Positions 1 through 10,166 of a DNA stretch of 64,000 nucleotides are shown one piece after another. The notes beneath the pieces were generated by a model. It did no database searches, was not told the DNA's origin, and saw only the letters and a list, made by a program, of their open reading frames with translations. Position 1 is the first letter of the stretch. The number at the start of each line of letters is the position of its first letter. The stretch lies in the NCBI GenBank assembly GCA_964030785.1, contig OZ034968.1:43462186-43526185 (forward strand), read 5' to 3'. Made by a program: the position numbers and the translations under genes. The DNA comes from Siderastrea siderea. Lineage: Eukaryota; Cnidaria; Anthozoa; Scleractinia; Rhizangiidae.

Positions 1-443
1 TTGTATTCGGCGCGCGGGCAACAACTGCGCAATTGTATCCCGGTCGGGATACATTTGAATTTGATCAGGGGCACATGACCAAGAATCAACCAATCACAGT
101 GCTCGTTTTCTTGAGTGAAAGTCTAGGTATATAACAATACTTCTTAATAGGGAGGGTATGGAGTGGTGGAGGCCAGCCCATTGCAGATAATTAATTTTGG
201 TCATCTTGTCTGACCAGTCATTAAATGCATCATTTATATTTAAATCGAAAAGTAAGTCTTGGATGTAAATCACTCCCGCCTCAAAGTAATTTTTGTAGAA
301 CACTGGTCTTCTGTCAATACGAATTTCCTTATTGTTCCAAATAATGCTTTGCCAATCTCGCTGAGAAGCAAAGGAGTCACGAAAATCAGACCACCATGAA
401 AGCATTTCACAATAGAACTGAGAAGAGATGTTGTAGTCCTTTA
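1..443 (-). mobile_element. LINE (Tx1/L1-like) 3' segment: ORF2 C-terminus
   Basis: This is the C-terminal end of the LINE ORF2 whose reverse transcriptase lies at 1887-2877. The frame ends at a stop at 94, and the remaining bases to the window edge are presumably 3' UTR. The peptide has the Trp- and Tyr-rich make-up typical of the region after RT in Tx1/L1 ORF2 proteins. It is separated from the RT segment only by TE-A. Joining across the TA target site (444-445 and 1885-1886) keeps one frame with no stop, which is the main evidence that the two pieces were one ORF. The true 3' end and any poly-A tail lie outside the window. Confidence 0.75.
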
Positions 444-474
444 TATGTGACCCTTCACGCGAAAAGGGGGCTTA

Positions 475-700
475 TCCAAATTTCACTCTATGGCTAATTC
501 ACGGTCTTGGCCGTGAAATGAAGAAAAATCATTGGAATGTGAGTGAAATTTCTCCAACACACCGTAAACACGCTATGAAAGAAGTCACGGCCACCGTGAA
601 ATATTTCACACCGTGAAAATATATATATTTCACGCTGTGAAAAAGGTCATAGTCTCCTCGAAATATTTCACGGCGTGGAAAAAATTTAGTCCTTACGTGA
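475..700. repeat. TE-A left arm: TTTCACG/CGTGAAA motif array
   Basis: Short inverted copies of TTTCACGG and CCGTGAAA recur through this arm. The stretch around 594-642 forms a clear hairpin-prone unit in which a TTTCAC...GTGAAA palindrome is followed by an AT spacer and a second one. The motif also occurs in the outer TIR (TTCACGCGAAA), so the arm looks like a diverged amplification of a terminal motif. No gene is supported here. Confidence 0.75.
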
Positions 701-1564
701 ACATCACTCTCCTAACCTACAGGCGCGCATTTCAGCGATTTGCTTCAAGCATTGAAACTTGAAAGTCATTATCATTCAAAATCGATACAATCGGTTCCGA
801 AGATCAGGTGTTGACGGCTACACAGGCGTTTGTTATTGCGTTTCCCTGCTAAAAAACACGCAACTTCAGTTTGTTTCTTTTGTGTTTATAGAACAGTTTT
901 TTACTTACGAAAACGCAACAGAGTGTTCGCAAGTTTTATCTTTGCATGACAAACGTGACATTTCATGGTTCAATTTTCAAAAAAATGATTGCGAAACGTG
1001 ACTCTGTCATGTCGCAGATCAAGCGAATATTGTCGTGTATAAATTAACCGGACTTTTTTTCAAGCATTTCACCAAAATCTAATCTTTTCAAATAGCGCTT
1101 GGCAGTTTCTTCTCTACCGTTTTAAAACGCTCGTGGAAAGCGAATACTGTAAACAGTATTCACGAATAGTAATACTGCTGGTTATGCCAACGTTGCTAGA
1201 CTCCGTGGTGCCAAATATGTACTGTCTGTTTATTGCGTCTGTTTATCATATCTGAAAGATATTGATCACAACTTTACAAGCAATTTTTGTCTAGCCGTTT
1301 TGTTTTGTTTGTTTGTTGATTTTTTCACAAAAATTTAATAGCGCACTTTTGTACAATTCAAACGATTTAATTACTGTAGAGAATTTGCGTAATACGTATC
1401 TTGTTACCACAGCACGTGATGTTTTAGTTTCAGTTATCTGTTAGTTTTAGTTCATTCTTTTGATTTTCTTAAGATTCGACTATCGTGGAGATTCTTTTAC
1501 AAATTATCCATTTATTCGACTTGTTCAATGTTGCTGCAGTGGAGAGAAAAACAGAGGAACGCAT

Positions 1565-1860
1565 GTTAGATTTCATGGCGTGAAGTTTCTTATCACGGCC
1601 GATCAATTTCATGGCGTGAAAATTTTCACTCTTAATTTCACGGAGCGAAAGTTTACACTGATCAAATTTCTGCATTACCGAGTTTCACGGCGTGAAAGTT
1701 TCCACTGATCATTCACGGCATGACTAGTTTCACGCCAGGAGGGAAAGTTTTTTAGCACAGAGTGAACACTGCTGGAAATTTTTAATTCACGCTGTGAAAA
1801 TTCAAATTCACGTACCGTGACCGTGAAAAAAATTCACGCTTTTTAGTGAAATCCATAAGC
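1565..1860. repeat. TE-A right arm: TTTCACGGCGTGAAA motif array
   Basis: This mirrors the left arm, with repeated TTTCATGGCGTGAA, TTTCACGGCGTGAAAG and related palindromes spaced by about 20-40 bases of AT-rich sequence. Several copies are followed by a shared short tail (TTTACACTGATCA-like, around 1648-1710), so part of the arm is also a degenerate tandem repeat. Confidence 0.75.
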
Positions 1861-1886
1861 CCCCTTTTCGCATGAAGGGTCACATA

Positions 1887-2877
1887 TCATAGTTACAGTT
1901 TAAAAAGAAAAAACCTCCCATGGGTTCTAGCAGGTGTTGTAGATATGATTTCCATGTCCCGTTGTTGTCTTCAAATATACGTTTTATCCATGCCAGCCCT
2001 AACAACTTAATCATGCAATTCAAGTCAGTCATCTTTAAACCACCTTCCTCGTATTTATTGATTGCCGAAACTCGAGTGACCTTATCCGTGCTGTTCCATA
2101 AGAATTTGAATAGCAGTTGATTAAATTCTTTTACTAATTCTTTAGGTGTGGGCAGTACCGAGCAAACGTAGACAAACTTTGGAATAAGAAAGGATTTGAT
2201 GATTGTGACCTTGCCATACACGGATAAACCTCTAGAAGAGCAGATGTTGATTAGTTTTTTAATACTGTCCAATCGTTCGATGAAATTCTTTTCTTTAAGT
2301 AGTTTTAGATCGTACGTGAAATACACTCCCAATGCTTTTATTGGGTCATAAGGCCATTTAATGCCAAGCGGCTTTGCTTTGTTTTCTTTTGATGAACCAA
2401 TCAACATACCCTCGGTTTTTGTGCTATTGATCTTAAGACCTGAGATGTTTTTAAAGAGGTCGAATACTTGAAATTGTACTTTGGCTGATTTAGCGTCGGC
2501 GAGCACTGCTGTTGTATCATCTGCGTACTGTAATAGTTTTGTCTTTTCTTTACCAATAGCAATACCCTTTATAGCTGGATTTTGACGAATGGCGATTGCT
2601 AACGTTTCTACTGCCAAGATGAAAAGATAAGGGGAAAGTGGATTCCCCTGTCTGACACCTCGCTCCAGTTGGAAAGGTTTTGAAATCATGCCGTTGTTCA
2701 TTATACAACTTTGTATGTTTTTGTAGAACAGTTTTACCCAGCGGAGAACGTCGCAACCAAAATTGAAAGCTTCAAGACATTTAAAAAGGAAATCCCATTC
2801 AATACTATCAAATGCTTTTTGGAAGTCAATGAAAATCATTAATCCAGGGATGTTCTCTTTGACAGTCCAATCCATAG
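1887..2877 (-). mobile_element. LINE ORF2 reverse transcriptase segment
   Basis: This is the core of a non-LTR retrotransposon reverse transcriptase. Visible motifs in order are FIDFQKAFDS (RT motif A), RQGNPLSPYLF (motif B), YADDTT (catalytic motif C, with the YADD box intact) and GLKINSTKTEG (motif D), followed by the thumb region. The arrangement matches the Tx1/L1 group. The segment is open throughout, from the TE-B junction to the TE-A junction. The upstream part of the same domain is at 7473-8345 beyond TE-B. An intact YADD box with open frame suggests moderate age, although frameshifts in other segments show the copy is dead. Confidence 0.9.
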
Positions 2878-2939
2878 TATGTGACCTCTCACGGGAAAAC
2901 ATACACTAACGGATATCCGTTTTGAAATGGATAGCTGTT

Positions 2940-3160
2940 CATAAGCCGTTCGTCAGCCGTTCGAACGGGATGGGATGAACGGCTCAAGCTATTCGTTCAA
3001 AAAAATTGTCAGATGTTCGAACGGCTCGAGCTATCCGTTCCCAAAAAATTGCCAGCCGTTCGAACGGCTCGAGCAATCCGTTCAAAAAAATTGTCAGCCG
3101 TTCGAATGGTTTGGGCTATCCGTTCAAAAGAATTCGCCAGCCGTTCGAAGGCGAATGGCT
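2940..3160. repeat. TE-B left arm: CCGTTCGAACGGCTCGAG tandem array
   Basis: A tandem repeat of about 42-43 bp has GTTCGAA-centred units starting near 3015, 3058 and 3100, with a more diverged one at 2959. Each unit holds a palindrome (GCCGTTCGAACGGC) plus a second CCGTTC half-site and an A-rich spacer. Confidence 0.85.
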
Positions 3161-3179
3161 TGACCTGTTCGCATCATAA

Positions 3180-4500
3180 AAAAGCCTTAAGTACCCTTTG
3201 CAGGTGGTCACGTTTATACGAACTTTGTAAACTTCTGGTATGCTTTGCGAACTTTAATTTGCATGCCTTGTAAGTTTGAATAATTTTCTCAAAACTTAGT
3301 AGAAGCTAAAATTCAAGTCTGCCTTAGACTGTCCACCGTTCGTTGTAACAGTATAATAACTGCTAACAACAATTCCGATATGACTGTTTTGATTGCGCTT
3401 GCTGTTTACGACAATATGCGTTGTCGACAGACTCACCTCGTGAATAGTCACGGATCTTTATCTGCTTCTTAGCTATCTTTGCTGTCATAACGTTCGATTA
3501 TCGATGTACGTTTTATCCAAGACGGAAGTTTTATGCAACATTGACTTTCCCGAAAATGTTCCATCTTTGACAGTATGCAAATTTGAAGCGCTTTTGATTA
3601 GAGGTCTAAAAATATCTCCTGTGGGATTATACTGTTGGCTCGTTCCCTAACATAAAGGTTTTGAGCTATGCTCTTTAACTACCCTCATAATCTTCATTGA
3701 CCATTTTCATTTTTCCGGTAATAACTTTTGATTTGCAGGCTTCAAATCGAAAGCCCATTGCGTCTTCGCAGCGGCTTTACAAAGTTTTGCGCTTTCGCTT
3801 TGACATTCACACATTTTTTCTTTTGTAAATTCTGACTCGTTTGAGCGAAGTCCGCACAAAGTCATGAGTTTTCTGAATTCTATGCATAATGGGCTTCTTA
3901 AAGAGATAAACATCAAGATACATGTTATTCACGTGACGAATTTATTTGTGGGTGAAAGCATACACAAGCGCATTTTTTTCAATAATGCGTGTGTGACACA
4001 ACTTGTGACTAAGCACGTGACGAAGAATTAGCCTCTACTCCTGTGCAGGGCCATTATTGTAGGGATTATTGTCAAGATAGATGAGAAAGCATGATTTGAC
4101 CTTAGAGTCTATAATGCTGAAAAAACTCACGAGTTGTCAGTTCAAGGTCTATTGATATTATAATTTTAAAACGACTTGAAAAAAGGGCAAGTTCATTTAA
4201 AACTTGTGTCACTTGTGCACACACCGAGTTGGTGTTCTCTAATATCCACTGTTGACACAGCTTATTTTGAACAACCGTTTATCTGATAAGTGTACTTAAT
4301 AGAAATAACAATTTTTCATTTTGAAGCAGATTAGATTGTAAGTTTAACGGAAAGTATTTTATACAACTCGTAAAAAAATCACAACAAAGAAAATTCTTTT
4401 CTCCAATTAAAACGGAGAGATTTCGATCTGCTCATTACGGATGCAAATTGAAACTCGTGTGTGTTATTCATATGCTAAAAATAAAGAAATAACCTTCTAT
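3180..4500. other. TE-B interior without recognisable gene
   Basis: This is AT-rich sequence between the left arm and the cargo promoter. I see scattered short ORFs on both strands with no recognisable domain, no clear repeat structure and no RNA gene. Confidence 0.6.
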
Positions 4501-4503
4501 TTG

Positions 4504-4547
4504 TCCAATCAAAACTGTAGATTTTCGATCCGCCCGATACTATAAAA
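4504..4547 (+). promoter_or_regulatory. Candidate promoter of the TE-B cargo gene (CCAAT and TATA boxes)
   Basis: A CCAATC box (4505-4510) is followed about 30 bases later by TATAAAA (4541-4547). The first exon of the cargo gene begins shortly downstream, and its ATG is at 4755. Spacing and order fit a conventional RNA polymerase II core promoter. The assignment rests on motif spacing alone. Confidence 0.4.
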
Positions 4548-4754
4548 TGACTCGAGACAATGAACAATTTTCACACTAGTCTTGCTGTAAGCTGCTATTA
4601 CTTGCCATCTGTGTAAATCGTGTCTATCAGACTGTTGTGCAAACAAACTGCCAGGCGTCCATCGGAAGCCTTGTTTTACTTCTGACAAGAGGGAAAAACT
4701 GGGATCACGCCAACCCGTATTATCACCGAAAAACAGCTGGATTTAACTGTGGGA

Positions 4755-5750
4755 ATGGTGGTGACTGTCAATTGGGACGGAGAAATAGTAGAAGCGGAGA
4801 TCCTGGCTTTAGATAGTAAGTTACATTGCATACGTTTCATCAGTGTTGAAACTAGGCACTAGAAGTAGTCTTGTAGAACTTATTGCAAGACAAGTTGCAC
4901 AAAAGACCGCAGATTGTACTTAATGACTTATTACCTTAAGCTTAACTTTTGCTTTATACAGAGGAATGCTTTTATTGATGTCATTGTTATTCTCTACATT
5001 ATTAACGATATTGGAGAAAGTAAAATTGTTACCGGCGTTTGGGGTTTTTAAACAATGTTAAATGCCATTGTTGACAAGTTCCGGAGTCAAGTAAACACTC
5101 TGAATTGAACTTCACTTATTACCATTACTAAAAACATACAATTTCTCCTTGTAGATGACGAGAAAGCTCTGAGCGTGAAGGACTTTGAGTGGTCCAAACA
5201 ACACTTACCTGCTGCTGTGAGCCCAGAGTTGGAAAACGCTGAAGAGAAGGAAAACATCGAGCCGGCCATCGAGTCTCCAAAAAAGAAAGTGGCGCGCGCC
5301 AAAAAGGTAAGTATGCATAGTAAACGTAAGCAATTGATCAAGAATAGAATTTATGATCCACAAGCTTTGGAACCGAAATCTCTGAATTGTCACTTTTGCA
5401 AGAATAATAACTAAAGTGCCGCTGAATGAAGTGATTGCACAAGTTAGCTTAAAGGGGCTATGTCATACTATTTTAGTATCTTTTTAAAAGATAAGTGTCT
5501 TCGCATCAATTGAATTCCAAAATAATTGTCTAGTTTTGTTATTAAAGACTATAACACAACAGCCTGTTATCTTTTCGCTCTTCGTGCTCGCGTCTTGCGC
5601 TAAACTCTAATGATTTGATTTTCTTTGTTTCAGGCCGTTGAAGTGCAAAGTACTGAGAATGAAGCCGAACAGAAGAAGTGGGAGCTGGCGTGGAAGTCCA
5701 ATCGCGAAGGGAAGAGGGCCAAGGCACAGTCAGTGCCAACATTCGGATAA
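4755..5750 (+). CDS. Three-exon cargo gene inside TE-B; 109-residue chimeric protein of unknown function
   Basis: Coding exons are 4755-4815, 5155-5306 and 5634-5750. Each intron has a GTAAGT donor and a pyrimidine-rich AG acceptor, and the phases join cleanly to give 109 residues. The start is the first ATG in frame after an upstream in-frame TAG. The N-terminus reads MVVTVNWDGEIVEAEI, a beta-rich stretch somewhat like half of a Tudor-type fold (weak inference). The middle is acidic, followed by a lysine-rich PKKKVARAKK that could act as a nuclear signal. The last residues (VPTFG) and the stop lie in the antisense of the family fragment at 5740-6402, so the 3' end is chimeric. I do not recognise the family. 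Intron 2 contains a partial TTAA MITE. Confidence 0.55.
5453..5551. mobile_element. Partial TTAA MITE, same family as 9207-9577
   Basis: It starts after TTAA (5449-5452) with AGGGGCTATGTCA and then follows the reverse complement of the 9207-9577 element through the CATCAATTGAATTCCA segment to about 5551, where the similarity ends. The other end is missing. It lies inside intron 2 of the TE-B cargo gene. Confidence 0.7.
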
Positions 5751-6402
5751 AACTGTTCCCATAATTTTGTAAATTTTGTATGGCAAACGGCTTGTTTGCC
5801 TGTTTCTTCACACGCTCTTTTAAACGCGTGCCACACGCTCATTTTTGTGTCAGACGATGATAGCAGACTAATGTCATCGCTTTTATATCCTGGGATTCTG
5901 CCGGGAAGTACAACAGCGTTTTCTTCAACGTAATTTCCCAAGAAGTTCTTAACGTCCTCGGCCACGGCTGGTGGCAATGTGTTGCATGGTAGTCGCTTGC
6001 GGTTTCCATGGACTCTTTAAGAGATTCTGTGTTCTTCGAAATGTTCTTTTAATCTACGAAACCGTGAATAGCTGATGCCATACAGATTTAAAAACATTTC
6101 CTTGCAGATGTAGGTCGAGATTGGTAACGGAAACTGCACCGTGGGCTTCGCTTTCTTTTTTCGCCAATAACATCGATGAGCATAAACGCTTGGATGTTCG
6201 CCAATATGACAAGGTCGAGTTCTCCATGGGAGAGTTCAAGGCAATTGTTTAAATTGGACAACACAGCTTCCTCCAAAAATTGCTGAGAACACTGGCCACC
6301 CTTCGTGCCTTGAGAACAACCTCATCCGTCTTGTACAAACTTCTTCACTTTAGCTACGATTTCCTCACTCTCAACTAAGTCAGCTTGATCGCATTCCGCC
6401 AT
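5740..6402 (-). pseudogene. 5' fragment of a multi-copy metazoan gene family of unknown function (LPGRIPG family)
   Basis: The reading starts at an ATG at 6402 (MAECDQADLVESEE) and contains, in order, a Cys/Gly-rich segment ending KGGQC, the ELDLVILANIQAF segment, KRKRSPRCSF, ICKEMFLNLYGIS, RVHGN, then VLPGRIPGYKSDD and a WEQFYPNV end. From memory these blocks, in this order, match a family present in many copies in cnidarian, fish and other aquatic animal genomes, possibly transposon-derived. It is broken: a TGA replaces the first Cys of the GC-C box, there is a frameshift between CSFRYQSRP and ICKEMF, and an in-frame stop precedes RVHGN. The C-terminal half is absent, and the break coincides with the 3' end of the plus-strand cargo gene. 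Confidence 0.65.
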
Positions 6403-6599
6403 GTTGAAGGCCTCTAAGAGTTTGAATATCACGGAGTACCAAGCGAGATAGATAGTGTAGTTGCCAAGACAACGCGCCCCTCTGTTCAAGTGATTGCTAC
6501 AGATTGGCTGTTGATGTGTTGCGTTACCTGTCACAGCTGGTTGGCAAATCATATGCAAATTGTGGTAAGTTCGTAAAGTCATGCTTCGGTGAGTACAAA

Positions 6600-6997
6600 T
6601 AAGTTCGCTTTTCAGTTGAGTTTTGCTCCTTGATTAAAGTCCTTGGAATCCATTTTAAAGACTAACAGTTTAAACATCAGTGTGGAATAGCGTTTTTTAT
6701 AACAACAGAAGCTGTTAGAAAGAAAATCTCTCAGATTGTTTACCGTCGCAAAGAGCGACTACATTTCTGATAATTGTTGAGAGCTAAGTTTACATTTCCT
6801 TCAGAAAATTCGGAAATGAACCATCTCGTTTTAATTCCATCATTTGTTTAATAATAGCTTTATAGGCCCCTTCAGTTTGGGTCTAATTCGGTTTTTAGTA
6901 CTCTTAAACCATTTGTCGACTTTTCTTTCAAAATTATTTTTCTTTGGCTGTTCTGTGGTGATCAATTAGTTCAAATTTTTTCCTGTTGCGTTTTTTC
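6600..6997. other. TE-B interior, no gene seen
   Basis: AT-rich spacer between the antisense family fragment and the microsatellite that precedes the right arm. No coding or RNA feature is supported. Confidence 0.5.
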
Positions 6998-7040
6998 TCT
7001 CTCCTTCTCCTTCTCCTTCTCCTTCTCCTTCTCCTTCTCC
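6998..7040. repeat. CTCCTT microsatellite
   Basis: Pure pyrimidine run of CTCCTT hexamers marking the inner border of the TE-B right arm. Confidence 0.9.
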
Positions 7041-7437
7041 GTTCGAATGATAATGTTAATTGAACGGACAATAGCCGTTCAGCTGTTCACAGCTAACCGT
7101 TCGAAATTTTTGGATGGCCGTTCACCACAAGCCGTTCGCAAATTTTTCACAGCCGTTCACCCGTTCACAGCCAGTCGTTCGAAATTTTTCTTTGGCCTTT
7201 CAGCCGTTCACAGCCAGCCGTTCGAAATCTTTCTTTGGCCGTTCAGCCGTTCACAGCCAGCTGTTCGAAATTTTTCTTTGGCCGCTCAGCCGTTCCAAAT
7301 CTTTCTTTGGCCGTTCACCGCAAGCCGTTCGAAATTTTTCTTTGGCCATTCAGCCGTTCATGGAAACCGTTTTAAACGGCTTGGCCATCTGTTTTTCATC
7401 CGTTCAGAAGCCGTGCGTTTTGCCATTGAACGGATAA
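7041..7437. repeat. TE-B right arm: CCGTTCGAAATTTTTCTTTG tandem array
   Basis: Degenerate tandem units of roughly 43-46 bp each contain CCGTTCGAA, an A/T spacer, TTTGGCCGTTC and CAGCCGTTCACAGCC. The CCGTTC half-site is shared with the left arm but the spacers differ, so the arms are related in motif rather than being long mirror copies. The arm ends in an AAACCGTTTTAAACGG palindrome just inside the TIR. Confidence 0.85.
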
Positions 7438-7472
7438 CCATTAGTGTACGTTTTCGCGTGAGAGGTCACATA

Positions 7473-8345
7473 TCATAGATGGGGCGAATGGTTTCACCAA
7501 TAAAACGATCTTTTATATACCCTGTTTGATTGTGATGAATGATATGAGGCAACACGTTTTTTATTCTCGTGGCAATTACTTTAGACATTATCTTTGCATC
7601 CACGTTGAGGAGAGATATTGGGCGCCAATTTTCAATAAGAGAACGATCTTTCCCCTTTTTTTCAATGAGTGTGATAAAGGCTAGCTTAATTGGGAATGGG
7701 ACCTCTCCTTTTTCAAAGCAATCGTTAACACATCTAATAAAGCAATCACTGATTAAAGGCCAGAATTTTTTATAGAATTCAATTGGAATTCCATCATTCC
7801 CTGGAGATTTGTTGTCTTGAAAAGTATCAAGAAGACAGAAACATTCCTCCGAAGAAATTTTACCTTCACATGAAATTTTTGTTCTTCAGATAATATAGGT
7901 ATATTTAAATAATTTAGAAATGAATCAATTTTTAATTCGATGTCCGGAAGGTTGTTGTTACTCTTGTACAGGTCACAGTAGAATTGTTCTACTTCCTTTA
8001 ATATGCAGAATGGATCTGTTTTCATTACACTGCTAACGTGCAGTTTTTGCACGTGTTTCTTGACGTGACTTCTCTTTTCCAAATTTAAGAAATATTTTGT
8101 GCTCTTCTCTCCAGTTTCGTGTCATCTGGCACGTGCACATACAATGATTCCTTTTGTTTTCTCTTCATAAAATGATTCCAGTTGTTTCTGAGCGGCATCT
8201 AACAGAGATGCATTGGAGTCACTAGGGTTAGTTTCAACTGCTTTCTTCGCTTTATTTAGCTGGTTTTGGAGTTTTATTTCCGTTTCACTTCTTTGCTTCG
8301 CTTTCCTTTTGGAGTGGCTGATAGCATGGGCTCTTATATTCCCGG
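7473..8345 (-). mobile_element. LINE ORF2 segment: connector and N-terminal RT
   Basis: Reading on the minus strand from about 8340, the ORF runs through a lysine-rich connector (SHSKRKAKQRSETE), then EKSTKYFLNLEKR, an RT-0 region, DNKSPGNDGIPIEFYKKFW, WRPISLLN and RFIGETIRPIYD, which are standard non-LTR RT N-terminal blocks. It continues directly into the RT core at 2877 across TE-B. There is a one-base frameshift near 7870, between the SEEQKFHVK and ISSEECF readings, so this copy is not functional. Confidence 0.85.
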
Positions 8346-9206
8346 GGGGGGGGGGTACTCTGAAAATTTTTGGGCGGGGGTGTGCCACTGGCACTCTGAA
8401 ACCCTTACCCTAAACTAGACCAAGTTGAGGTGCATTTTGCAACCCTATACTAGACTAAACACCAAAAATCCGTAACCCTATCCCAGACTAGCTATTTTTG
8501 AGAAACGCCATTACTAACAGTCCAGCGAAAACAAAATGTTACGTCACATTTTAAATAATGCTCTCAAAATAAAAGTTTAGTTATACTTGTTCAGTTTTTG
8601 TTTCCATCAAGTCCTCAATTTCAGGTTAACCTGAGTGAATAAAGAACTGTCATGAGTGTTGCCTTTCGGATACAACAGCAAAAAACGTCGACTTTCTAAA
8701 TAACTTCTACGTTTACAACAACTAAAACGTGTTTTATATACAACTTCTATAAACTACAACTAAAACAGTACAACGTACTCATTTCAGATATTCAGAACAA
8801 TTTCTATATACAAAAAAATTACTGATAACAAAACCATAAACTAGAATAACCTGGCTAAAACCAAATATTTCTGAAATAAAAGTGAACTAGATAGTACACT
8901 GAATTTTACAACAACAGTTCTGGATTCTCTTTGATTTTGATTTCTTTAAATTGAACCAATAATATCGTCTTTTCTTTCCAAAACGGCGTGCCTTCCACCA
9001 CATGTCAAGAGTTTTATTGGCTGAAACATCTCGATGCCATCTCACTTTACAGCTGAACAGGGCCCGGGAACAGCTCATAAAGATTTCCTAATTTAATTTA
9101 CTTTTGAAACGAGCACTTCACTGTAGACTTTGAGACAGTGTAAATTTTAGTTAAATCCCAAGATGAAGTACTTCTTATTGCTTCGAAGTTCGGGTTAAAA
9201 ACTTAA

Positions 9207-9577
9207 AGGGGCTATGTCATGAGAATTTAGCTATTTTAGGTCAATTTTGTGCTAAATTCATTACTTCAGTGCCTTTACTGATACACTAAATGCTCCTGTA
9301 AAACTACCAGAAAGATATGAAATGAATTTCATTAGGGAGAGCTAACCATAATAGTTTTTGGTTGAGTTTTGAAGACATAGCTTCAATTGGCCCAATTTTT
9401 TCACGTTTCAATCCATTTCCGTCATTGCCATCGGTAGCAACAGAAGACAGGAAACAGTTTCAGTGCCGTCAGATAGTCTTTAATAACAAAGCTGGACCAT
9501 TATTTCTGGAATTCAATTGATGCGAGGACACTTTTTAGTTGTTTAAGAAGATACTAAAATAGCGTGCTATAGTCCCT
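9207..9577. mobile_element. TTAA MITE, 371 bp
   Basis: Inverted ends AGGGGCTATGTCA...GCTATAGTCCCT lie between TTAA on both sides (9203-9206 and 9578-9581). TTAA duplications are typical of piggyBac and Kolobok elements. No ORF of interest. A partial second copy is at 5453-5551. Confidence 0.75.
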
Positions 9578-9680
9578 TTAAGCAGTATTATATGAAATAA
9601 CTGTTCGTGTCCTTCCCGATCTTCGTGCGCCATCCGCACTTGACTGCAGTGGGGGCACTACTGTTCTTTCAATTCCTTCA

Positions 9681-10166
9681 TCACATGCAAACTGACTGGT
9701 CATTCGTTCGGCAGCTGTTCTTGTTCATCTGACCTGGGTTCGTTGAAGTTGCACTCTTGTAGCAGTGGTGGATTCTATTTCCGTCAGCTCTTCTTCGGGA
9801 ATAGCTAGTGTTCCCTCCTCTGTTTACTGACATGTTGGTGTGGGAAATGATGTCAGAGAGCGGGAATTCCTGTAATGCTGACATTGATGGCTGATACACC
9901 CCGCGTACAGCACTGCCATCTCTGGTGACTTCGCTGTAAACGTGGAAATAACAAGTGATGGGCTGCTTCTTGGGATCGTCGTAATTAACTGGTCTCTTGT
10001 ATTCAACATGCCCGTGATTTCCATTCAAAACCATGCGAATCAGATTACCCAGGACAAATGCCTTTTTCTCGCTATCAAGTACAGCATAGTCGTGGAATAG
10101 GCAGACTGAATTGCCACTGGATGTTGATGCATGATCTTCCGTTTGGTATTGCTTGCGTTGACGCAC
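9681..10166 (-). CDS. Unknown ORF, 161 residues, possible captured exon
   Basis: An open frame begins MRQRKQYQTEDHASTSS and continues with SVCLFHDYAVLDSEKKAFVLGN and a VEYKRPVNYDD segment that looks like real protein. The last 50 or so residues are low-complexity and polar and may be read-through into non-coding sequence. I have a faint memory of DYAVLD-type segments in uncharacterised cnidarian proteins but cannot name a family. It may be one exon of a gene carried in the unclassified insertion. No clear splice site decides the ends. Confidence 0.35.
   Translation of the reverse strand: MRQRKQYQTEDHASTSSGNSVCLFHDYAVLDSEKKAFVLGNLIRMVLNGNHGHVEYKRPVNYDDPKKQPITCYFHVYSEVTRDGSAVRGVYQPSMSALQEFPLSDIISHTNMSVNRGGNTSYSRRRADGNRIHHCYKSATSTNPGQMNKNSCRTNDQSVCM

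Larger units (their letters stand above)
446..1884. mobile_element. TE-A: TA-inserted TIR element with palindromic arms, 1439 bp
   Basis: Terminal inverted repeats of 30 bp (446-475 and 1855-1884) differ at one position. They begin TGTGACCCTTCACGCGAAAA. A TA duplication (444-445, 1885-1886) flanks the element, as in Tc1/mariner-like insertions. No transposase is visible, so it is non-autonomous. The middle, about 720-1560, is AT-rich with no supported gene. The element splits LINE ORF2, and removing it with one TA restores the LINE frame. Confidence 0.85.
2880..7470. mobile_element. TE-B: TA-inserted TIR element carrying cargo genes, 4591 bp
   Basis: Terminal inverted repeats of 33 bp (2880-2912 and 7438-7470) differ at three positions and start TGTGACCTCTCACG, nearly the same as TE-A. 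A TA duplication flanks it (2878-2879, 7471-7472). Both arms are arrays of a GCCGTTCGAACGGC-type motif, different from the TE-A arms. The interior carries a plus-strand spliced gene (4755-5750), an antisense fragment of a multi-copy gene family (5740-6402) and a partial TTAA MITE (from 5453). No transposase is visible, so it is a non-autonomous element with captured sequence. Removing it restores the LINE frame. Confidence 0.85.

Noticed and set aside
2940..3160. CRISPR-like appearance of regularly spaced repeats in the TE-B arm
   Set aside because: Units are tandem, diverged, without unique spacers, and lie inside a TIR element in a eukaryotic genome.
7047..7478. 143-residue and 107-residue ORFs in the TE-B right arm
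   Set aside because: They translate the tandem CCGTTCGAAATTTTTC repeat. The long open frames come from the repeat period and not from coding selection.
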